The translations under genes were made by a program, and so were the position numbers. This document shows, piece by piece, positions 56,042 to 64,000 of a stretch of DNA of 64,000 nt. Each line of letters starts with the position of its first letter. Position 1 is the first letter of the stretch. Source of the stretch: Okapia johnstoni (taxonomy: Eukaryota; Chordata; Mammalia; Artiodactyla; Giraffidae). The stretch covers positions 57,202,140 through 57,266,139 of the forward strand of contig CM044323.1 of the NCBI GenBank assembly GCA_024291935.2, written 5' to 3'. The notes under the pieces were generated by a model. It saw nothing but the letters and a program-made list of their open reading frames with translations, was not told the origin of the DNA and did not search any database.

Positions 56042-56470
56042 TGTAATAAAATCTTCCACTATGATAGTTTATTTATCTATTTCTTTTTATAGTTCTATTA
56101 GTTTTTTATTTATATGATTGATCATTTTTGCTATGTTTATGTATGATGAGAATTGTTATATATCTTCCTGCCAACTAAAACCTTTCATCATATGTAGTGA
56201 AATATGACCTTATTAAATTTTTTGTGTGTTAGCTTCTATTTCATTTGATATTACTATAACTAACTCTGGCTTCCTCTTGTTTTGAATTTTCTTGTGATGC
56301 CCTTTACCATCCTTTTGCTTTCTGCCTTTTTAGCCATGTATATTGCATTTCTTCTCTTGTAAATAATTCTGGTAGTTTTTTTCTATTTAGTGTGATAATC
56401 TCTGTATTTAGCTGATGAATTTATTTTTTTTGATTACTAATATATCTGGACTTATTTCTGCTGGGAAGCA
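56042..56470 (-). mobile_element. Old L1 ORF2 (minus), right half of host element
   Basis: 'aaaatcttccactatgatag', 'gagaattgttatatatcttc' and 'tttgatattactataactaa' continue the antisense ORF2 left at 53498. Confidence 0.65.
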
Positions 56471-56935
56471 ATTCTACGTCTGTTTCTGCATATCTTTCAA
56501 GAGAGGTACTGAGTGCCTTTTGTTCAAAACTAGCTTTTCAAGGATGTTTGTGTAGTGAATAGCCTCGGAAGAGAAAGATAGTGTCTCCCTCTGGAGCAAA
56601 GGGCATTTATACTTACAGCCTTGGAAGATAGAGATGGAGTCTCTCTCCAGAGCAAAGAGCAAGAATGCTTGCTATTCATCATCAAAGATTCAAGTTTCCC
56701 AAGCTCAAGGTTCCTCTTCTGTAACACAACCCACTTCACGTTCAGATGTCATCTGGCCATCTCTTATCGCACTGTGGGAATTGTGCTTTAGAGAATAGGC
56801 ACAAAAATGCTGATATGCTGGCTACTGCTGCTGTGAATAATAAATCATCTCTTGTCTTTGACCCAGGAGTTGTGTGTCTTCTACCAGTATCCATGAAACT
56901 GTGGCAGGCTAACTTATAAGTAGGGTAAAACCTTA
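56471..56935 (+). mobile_element. LTR-like element with tandem duplication
   Basis: An ~57-base unit occurs twice: 'agcctcggaagagaaagata' with 'tctggagcaaagggcattta' and 'agccttggaagatagagatg' with 'tccagagcaaagagcaagaa' (about 56561-56675). The end 'aataataaatcatctcttgt' plus 'ctttgacccaggagttgtgt' resembles an LTR polyadenylation and U5 region. Family not named. Confidence 0.4.
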
Positions 56936-57479
56936 GTCTATTCACAGTCCTTGATGACTTCTGCTATATTATTTAGTTTTTTCCCCACTTGTCTTTTACA
57001 TCCTATTTCCTTTCTTCTTTGTCTTCTATTGGATCCATTAAAGTATTTCCCTACTCCCCCACCTTCCTATCCTCTCTTCTGGCTTGAAAGTGAGATTTTC
57101 CATTGCTATTATATACTCTCCTCCTGGTACTTAGAATAACTGATCATCCACTCCTGACATGTATACTATTAACGTTAAATATTTAACTATATTTTGTGTT
57201 TTTCTCAACCTCACAAATTGAATATCATCACTTCATACATTCAATATTTGTTTAAGTTTATTAACATATTAACTAATCTATTCACTCATCACTTCATCCC
57301 ATATATTGTCTTCCTACTGTTTCTCCCTAGTGAAATTATAAAACATCAAGGATAAAGATTTAAAAGCAGTCACAGAGAAATGGGAGATCATCCCAAAGTG
57401 AATAAAAATTAGACGTGAATCCATAGACACTGACACGAAACTCAACATATACCAAACCATATAAAGAAAAGAATTCCAT
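56936..57479. other. Unassigned stretch
   Basis: 57330-57470 holds 'ttaaaagcagtcacagagaa' and similar phrases reminiscent of old L1/HAL1 ORF1; not firm. No gene. Confidence 0.35.
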
Positions 57480-58200
57480 GTATATACATGGATCTGGAAA
57501 TGTCCTTTCGAAGTCTTTGTTTGAACGTTTCTTTGATCCTCATTTTTGAAATTTTTTTGGGGTGGTATTCATTTCTACATTGATAAATGTTCTCTCTGAA
57601 CACATTGGAAGTATTGTTTCATTGTTTTCTGGGTTAATTGTTGATGTTCAGGAGTGTGCTATTTGTGTAATTGTAGTTGTTTTGAAGATGGTCTTTCTTC
57701 TGTTGCTGTTTTTAAGATCTCTTTTTAATTTTGCTGTTTTATAATTTCATTAAAATGTGTCAAAACAGAAACTTCTTTTTTATTTATAGGCTTTGGTTTA
57801 TGTTGGGCTTCCTGTATCTAGATTCATGTTTGATAACAGGCCTAGAAAATACATGTCTTTGATTTTTGCCTTTTTCCCATTCTGTTTTCTCATCCTGGAA
57901 CTCTGGTTAAACATCTCTCTTTCATATAACCTCTCTTTTACAAATTCGACTTCTTTTGTTTCTGTATGCTGCAATATGGGTAGTTTGTTTTGATTCATCC
58001 TCCTATTCATTTCCTTTTCAACTGTGTCTAATCTTTGTGATCTATCTAGTGAGTTTTCAAAAATGATTAAATTTTGATGTTTTATTCAATTCCTTTATTA
58101 AATCATTTTTAGTAGTTTTTGTTCTTTAACCATTTAAAATTTCTGTCTCCTTTAAAAAACATTTCATATATAGATACCTCAAAAACATTATCCAAAATTT
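57480..58200 (-). mobile_element. Old L1/HAL1 ORF1 region (minus)
   Basis: 'ttcattgttttctgggttaa', 'ggtctttcttctgttgctgt', 'ggtttatgttgggcttcctg' and 'tcatttccttttcaactgtg' mirror the antisense of L1 ORF1; strongly decayed. Confidence 0.55.
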
Positions 58201-58370
58201 CAGTAACTGAGGCACTTGTGGGGAAGGATATCTAAATTTGCTGTTTATTTTTTTTTGCTGAATCTCCCTCATGGTGGCGCATTTCCTTGTGCCATGTTTT
58301 CATTTTTAATTGTGAATTCAAGGTGGATCCTGAGGAGTAAGAGAGTGTTTACCTTTACTGGGTGCCACAG

Positions 58371-59855
58371 TTCAGTTCAGTTGCTCAGTGGTGTCCAACT
58401 CTTTGTGACCCCATGGACTGCAGCACACCAGACTTCCCTGTCCATCACTAACTCCTTGAGCTTGCTCAAACTCATGTCCATCAAGTCGGTGATGCTATCC
58501 AATCATCTCATCTTCTGTCATCTTCTTCTCCTGCCTTCAATCTTTCCCAGCATCAGGGACTTTTCCACTGAGTCAGTTCTTTGCATCAGGTGGCCAAAGT
58601 ATTGGAGTTTCAGCTTCAGCATCAGTCCTACCAATGAACATTCAGGACTTATTTCCTTTAGGATGGACTGATTTGATCTTGCTGTCCAAGGAACTCTCAA
58701 GAGTCTTCTCCAATACCACGGTTCAAAAACATCAATTCTTCGGCTCTCAGCCTTCTTTATAGTCCAACTCTCACATCCATACGTGACTACTGGAAAAACC
58801 ATAGCTTTGACTAGATGGACCTTTGTTGGCAAAATAATGTCTCTGCTTTTTAATATGCTGTCTAGGTTGGTCATAGCTTTTCTTCCAAAGAGCAAGTGTC
58901 TTCTAATTTCATGGCTGCAGTAACCATCCACAGTGATTTTGGAGCCCAAGAAAATAAAGTCTGTCACCGTTTCCATTTCTTCCCCATCTATTTGCCATGA
59001 AGTGATGGGACTGGATGCCATGATCTTAGTTTTTTGAGTGTTGAGTTTTAAGCCAACTTTTTCACTCTCCTCTTTCACTTTCATCAAGAGACTCTTTAGT
59101 TCCTCTTCACTTTCTGCCACAAGGGTGGTGTCATCGGTGTTATCTGAGGTTACTGATATTTCTCCCAGCAATCTTGATTCCAGCTTGTGCTTCATCCAGC
59201 CTGGCATTCCACATGATGTATTCTGCATATAAATTAAATAAGCAGGGTGACTATATACAGCCTTGATATACTCCTTTCCCAATTTGGAACCAGTCGGTTT
59301 TTCCATGTTTGGTTCTAACTGCTGCTTCTTGACCTGCATGCAGATTTCTCAGGAGGCAGGTAAGGTGGTCTGCTATTCCCTGAAGAACTATGGACAGAGG
59401 TTCATGATACTGGACAGGAGGCAGTGATCAAGACCATCCCCAAGAAAAAGAAGTGCAAAAAGGCAAAATGGTTTTCTGAGGAGGCATTACAAATAGCTGA
59501 GAATAGACAAGAAGCTAAACACAAAGGAGAAAGGAAAGATATACCCATTTGAATGTAGAGCTCCAAAGAATAGGAAGGAGAGATAAGAAAGCCTTCCTCA
59601 GTGATCAATGCAAAGAAATAGAGGAAAACAATAGAATGGCAAAGACTAGAGATCTCCTGGAGAAAATTCAAGATACCAAGAGAACATTTCATGCAAAGAT
59701 GGGCATAATAAAGGACAGAGATGGTATGGACCTAAGAGAAGCAGAAGATATTAGGAGGAGGTGGAGCAAAGAAAAAGCAAGAGAATTCCAGAAAAACATC
59801 TACTCCTGCTCTATTGATTATGCCAAAGCCTTTGACTGTGTAAAGAACAACAAGC
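58371..59855 (-). mobile_element. BovB LINE with inverted 5' part and 12-bp TSD
   Basis: 58371-59386 is BovB 3' region on the minus strand (3' end 'ttcagttcagttgctcagtg'). At about 59387 orientation flips and 59387-59855 reads the linker on the plus strand (AKWFSEEALQ-like, RRDKKAFLSDQCKEIEENNR at 59576-59635, then DYAKAFDCVKNNKL). TGGGTGCCACAG (58359-58370) and TGGGTGCCGCAG (59856-59867) flank the whole unit, so it is one insertion. Between RRRW and KEKAREFQ about 400 bases of RT are deleted. Confidence 0.93.
58518..59339 (-). pseudogene. BovB RT C-terminal half, 273-codon open frame
   Basis: The longest open frame in the window. From residue 1: palm start (QVKKQQLEPNMEK, frame-shifted relative to the usual order), then TDDTTLVAESEEELKSLLMK where the YADD motif is replaced (N-T-D-D), then LKLNTQKTKIMASS, TDFIFLGSKITVDGYCSHEI, PVVTYGCESWTIKKAESRRI and [14 protein letters not shown]. 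The intact ~200-codon C-terminus indicates a fairly young copy. The catalytic motif is damaged and N-terminal domains are lost. It is not a host gene. Confidence 0.9.
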
Positions 59856-59878
59856 TGGGTGCCGCAGGGTTTTATTAA
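59549..59878 (+). pseudogene. BovB linker remnant in the inverted part
   Basis: 109 codons on the plus strand: BovB linker (RRDKKAFLSDQC, DTKRTFHAKMGIIKDRDGMD) fused in frame to a later RT piece (EKAREFQKNIYSCSIDYAKA) by internal deletion, then host sequence from about 59856. Dead piece of the element at 58371-59855. Confidence 0.85.
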
Positions 59879-60559
59879 TCTTGAACTACTTTAATTTCTA
59901 GACTGAGTGGATTCCTGACCTGAGTATCCTACATTTGAACTCCTGGGATAGCAGATTGTCTGGAGAGACTGATACAATTGCTATGACTTTTGTAATTGCT
60001 GCTTCTGTTGTTCTTTTCCACCGAGAATCATCAGAGCAAACAGGTCCCACTCCAGGCTCCCATTACTGGCAAGTGGATAATTTCACCCCTTATTTCACCC
60101 GTGGTGACACTCTTTTCAGAGGGTTTGGCTTGAGTTGAGAAACTTTGGCATATTTTTTAAATTTTTCTTGAGAACATGATTTATTCTTCCCTTACCCTGC
60201 AGTTATTAATCCCCAAGGCTTTGGTTGCTAAATTCACATTTTCTTTCAGGGCTTTACAAGATTTTGCTCTTAGTTATCATTTACCTTTTGTTTTTTTGTT
60301 TATTTTCATTAAAAAAAAATTCAGGCTTGTGTTGTTTTGTTCTGACTTTAAGAAGAATTACTCTCTATTATTAATCTTTAAAATCAAGTCTTTTGCAGCA
60401 CAGATAGTTTCTTTTTATTTTTAGCTCAGTTAGATGTTTAACTAACAACAACTGTTGTTTGGTTACAACATATTCAGGATCTAGTCATTTTATTACAGTG
60501 AGAAGGCATTTTGGAATTTCTAGCCTTCCAAGCTGTCAGAAGAGAAGTCTCTAGTCTTA
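59868..60559. other. Unassigned AT-rich stretch
   Basis: No gene or named repeat recognised. Confidence 0.35.
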
Positions 60560-60935
60560 GATTTTTTAATTTAATAAACCATGTTTTCTTTTTTATTAAA
60601 ATTTTTTTAACTTTTTATTTTGTATTGGGGTAAAGCTGATTAACACTGTTGTGAGAGTTTCAGGTGAACAGCAAAAGGACTCATTCATTCATATACATGT
60701 ATCCATTCTCCCCCAAAATCCCCTCCCATCCAAGCTGCCACATAACATTGAACAGAGCTTCATGTTCCATGTACTATACAGTAGGTCCTTGTTGGTTATC
60801 CATTCAAAATATAGCAGTATGTACATGTCTATCCCAAACTCCCTAACTATCTCTTACCCTCGTTGTTCCCCCTGGCAACCAAAAGTTCATTGTGTAAGTC
60901 TGTGAGTCTATTTCTTAAACTATGTCTTCTTTATT
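60560..60935 (-). mobile_element. L1 3' UTR fragment (minus)
   Basis: 'ttttattttgtattggggta', 'gagagtttcaggtgaacagc', 'agtaggtccttgttggttat' and 'ccctggcaaccaaaagttca' are the reverse complement of an artiodactyl L1 3' UTR. Confidence 0.75.
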
Positions 60936-62394
60936 GGCTTCTTTCCTGAAGCTAAATAACAATTTAGAATCTTTGTGCACGGTTGAAAGGCAGAGGAGAA
61001 ACCGTTTCCCAATAATGGATTTGCAGTTTCCAGAATCTATCTTTTTAGTAAAAATTGAGACCATATATGTTCATCCCTATTTAACTTCTTGACTGCATTC
61101 CTGGTTTCCATAATTCCATAAAAACTATCAAGTGGTGAAGTTGTTTGGCATTTTCCCTCTCTGTTTTCATCTATATAATCCATTTGGATCTGAAAGTGTC
61201 CAGATGCTATCTCCTCATCTCTCTTGGAATTCAGCTTTTCTTACTAGCTAATGAAGATTATTTCTTTTAATAGAAAACTAGAAGTCTTAATACACAAATT
61301 GTGAATGAGTTGGCAGGTGAAAGATTACCATATGAGTGACTTCTCTTGTCAATAAGAGAATCCATAGGCTATGAGTCTTATGCTCACACGGCTCTAAGTC
61401 ATTTAACTTGGTGTGTGTCCCTCCTGACTTGACCTTCTTCATGATGTGGACATTTGGGTGCTTTTCAGGGACATCCTCCCTGGCCTCTCTTTCTGGGCTT
61501 TCCCTGCTACTCCTGGGTGAGTTTCTCCTAAAGGAAGGTGTGCTCTATTCTCCTGATCCCTGGGTCCCATTACCAAGCTCCCTATTTTAGTGCAGTCATG
61601 GGGGCTCTTGGAGTTCTACAAACTGGGGCTCCTGCTAAATATTACAGGATCCTGGTGTGGGGCACATATTTAAAGCTTTAGAGGTAAAATACTGGTATTC
61701 ATGTGGGTGGCACTGGGTTGGCTCCACAAAGCTAGGCAGCAGAATAAGGATGAAAAAGTCAACCCATAGTCCTGAACTCTGAGGTTAAGCCCCATCAGAT
61801 TTCAGGAAGACCAGACACAGAGGTACCTGGATACCATAGTGATGCTCTGAAGTTTGAAGTGATAGTCCATCATTCAAGGCAGGAGCTTCTTGGTTGCTTG
61901 AGGCCTGCTGCAGCTTTTAAGCAGGTGGTGTTTGTTTGTTAATTTTTGCTTTTTAGCTTTATGCTTCACCCATGTGCCTTGAGTTCAAAGCAGTGGCCAC
62001 ACTGGTTTCCTCAGGGTCATAACTCCTTGGCAGAAGCAGCCAATGTGGACTAAAGGGAGGGTCAAAAGGATCTGACTTTTCCAGGGATCCTGGCCTCCTC
62101 CTGTCTTCTTGTTATTATTGCCACATAGAATTGGGCAGAGATCCTGCTCACAGGTCCCCAAAGAGACAAAGGTAGATCACATTTAGGGGATAGAGGGAGC
62201 ATTTGCTTGAATTCTGATGAGAGGTTATGACATGAGTAAAGGGAAGGAAAAGAAGAGGAAGTGTATTATCCCACTGCATGTTTCTGCAGCTGCAGCAGTA
62301 GATGTGTGTTGGAGTCTGGGTGCAGTGCATATATCTAGCAGTGAAAACCGTGGTGTCATATTCCTGTGTCCTTGCTTGTCTGTCTTCCCCTACT
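60936..62394. other. Unassigned non-coding stretch
   Basis: About 1.4 kb without named repeats or credible genes. A small plus ORF (61408-61590) has no domain. Confidence 0.4.
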
Positions 62395-62605
62395 AGGATA
62401 AGAATACTTTTAGCCCAGGGACACTGTTTTATCTTTAAATCCTGCCTACCCCACTTAGTGGGAGTTGAGGTCTTGGGCAATTTCATTCATTCTAAGTCTT
62501 TGTTTCCTCATCTGTGAAATGGGAAGGATATAATAGTACCTACCTCAGAGTGTCGTTTTGAAGATCAGAGCAGGTCAAATGAATACTCAATGAATGAAGC
62601 ACATT
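62395..62605 (+). repeat. MIR SINE
   Basis: 'gtctttgtttcctcatctgt', 'gaaatgggaaggatataata', 'gtacctacctcagagtgtcg' and 'aatactcaatgaatgaa': MIR core to tail on the plus strand. Confidence 0.8.
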
Positions 62606-64000
62606 TTCACTCCATTTTATTCCATTTCAAGAAGTTCAAGCCAAATGGTCTTCCTGTTGTTAAATGGTGTGGGATTGTGTGTAACGGTCCAAGTTCTCCT
62701 ATCATGAGTGGTTGGAGAAAAAAGCCAGTGACCCACTCTTCTTTAACCTCCCCATTTCCCTCTCCCATCTAGATTCTCATGGGCTAGGAGTTGGGTAAGG
62801 ATGGGGAACCCCACACTGCTGAAAAACTGCCTTTAAAGTCGTCAGAACCAGAGGTAAGGAGACAGAATCAAAGATTACCTTGTTTTTTGGAGTGTATCAC
62901 TGGCTATTGTCCCCATCAAACAAAGCCCTTTCATCAGAGGTTCTTAAAACACTTTTTTTCCCTCCTTTATTTTCCTTTGAAATAAGCTGGGCAACAATTA
63001 ATTTCAGAGAGAGAGAGAGAAAGATAATTCAACAAGGATCTATTACTACTCTCAGCTTCTATTGCTGTAATGAAAATCTATTTCCTTTCCCTTTTGTGTC
63101 CCATATAATTTAATGCCCATTTTATTAATGGTCTGAAATAATTACGGAACCCTTTGTGATTCTCAAGTATGTTTCATTTAATTGTGCAATAAATGCCTAA
63201 TCTCTTCCTCCATCTGAAGCTATTATGGCGTTAAAATTAACAATTATGCAGCAATGCGCCGGGGTCCATAGAAATCACTCCAGATAACTAGACATATATA
63301 AATCATTCATGAGAACAATTTCTGAAAAGAGACGGAGGGGAAAAAAATTGTGTTGAAAATGACATTGGGAAGCCAAGGGCCCAGCCTGTAAGAAGATAGT
63401 AACACCTTTAAAAAATCTTTTTTCTTTCCTTTTTTGTTATTATTATTTTATTAATTGTGTATGTGGCATAGCCCTCTCCCCCACTTCTATTAGCCTGACA
63501 GATATTTTCAGAATTAATTAACTGTTAGCTCTGAGGATAAATTGTTCATTATCAATTTCCCCCCCTCTTTCTTTCTTTCCTTTTATAATTTTTCTTTTTC
63601 TTTCAGGCCAGCAATTACACTCCCTGCCTTTCTCCAGCAGCTCCTGTTCTGCACAGCTATCCAAATGGGAAAAGTGCTTTTTCTTTCATCCCTATTCACT
63701 CCTCCTCTTCTCCCTTTTGTGGGATTTAATAACCATGGCTGATAGGCTCACGCTGGACAGAGAGGTTAAGTTTGTTGTCTCAGCACTTTGCTGACAGGGG
63801 ATAGTGCAGGAATTCTGTAACTTCTAACCAGCCCTGTGGGGTTGCCTAGGCCTTGGCCCACACAGGCATAGCCTATAAACAGTGTTCAGAAACACTGCAG
63901 CCCCAAACATTCTGCTTATCTAAGAGCACTTCCACTGGCGCTGCTAAAGCCCTCCTCTATCTTTTAAAACATTCCTGAATCCTAAGAGATTCCCAGCAAA
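62606..64000. promoter_or_regulatory. Repeat-free island, candidate conserved enhancer
   Basis: About 1.4 kb without interspersed repeats. From 62980 to 63620 it is AT-rich and complex with AACAAT at 62993-62998, 63239-63244 and 63314-63319 (SOX-type), AATTAATTAAC at 63512-63522 (homeodomain-type) and several ATTA cores. A (GA)n run lies at 63007-63022. A GC-richer block follows to the window end. The texture is that of vertebrate developmental enhancers; function and conservation are inference. Confidence 0.45.

Noticed and set aside
53040..56470. Twin-priming inversion of a single L1
   Set aside because: The minus-strand L1 continues after the plus-strand element and a probable TSD surrounds the plus copy, so nesting explains it better. 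Alignment to a consensus would settle it.
58518..59339. 273-codon ORF as a possible host gene
   Set aside because: The sequence is the reverse transcriptase C-terminus of BovB, lies within an insertion bounded by a TSD, and lacks the N-terminal domains and the YADD motif.

Overview
This is a 64 kb piece of a ruminant (bovid-type) nuclear genome. The evidence is the mix of interspersed repeats: many copies of the RTE-class LINE BovB, its partner SINEs Bov-tA and BOV-A2, artiodactyl L1 and CHR-type tRNA SINEs, lying on older mammalian MIR, L2, HAL1, MLT1-like LTR and hAT copies. I saw no bacterial, viral or plasmid gene structure.

Only one host gene is supported. The first 257 bases, read on the minus strand, are the start codon and first 85 codons of a single-exon SOXB2 HMG-box gene. 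Its residues match SOX14 rather than the paralogue SOX21. The gene runs off the left edge, so the rest of the window is SOX14 5' flank. Roughly 1-5,000 is GC-rich and almost repeat-free: a CpG island, a CCAAT box, a perfect CArG box and an outlying CpG-rich block. No other coding exon was found.

From about 5.5 kb to 62.6 kb the sequence is a layered graveyard of retrotransposons. BovB pieces lie at 10.5, 15.4-16.8, 20.5-21.2, 23.3-24.1, 29.4-31.0, 33.8-34.5, 34.8, 47.6-49.4 and 58.4-59.9 kb. L1 or HAL1 pieces lie at 11.2, 19.3-20.5, 21.2, 25.2-26.0, 28.2, 29.2, 36.4-38.0, 42.1, 43.9-47.2, 51.5-52.8, 53.0-56.5, 57.5-58.2 and 60.6 kb. Many junctions can be dated relative to each other by target-site duplications (TSDs) readable by eye, including nested insertions (SINE in SINE, SINE in L1, L1 in L1) and two BovB insertions with internal inversion. 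All reading frames of the elements are broken.

Repeat-poor islands at about 6.2-7.3 kb, 1.8 kb and especially 62.6-64.0 kb look like conserved regulatory DNA: non-repetitive, AT-rich, with clustered homeodomain-type TAATTA and SOX-type AACAAT motifs. They are the best candidates for distal SOX14 regulatory elements, but conservation cannot be measured here. Repeat family names come from recognition of consensus features without a library search. Boundaries are approximate unless a TSD is stated. I found no convincing new biological system; the most interesting points are the retrotransposon rearrangements and the candidate enhancers.
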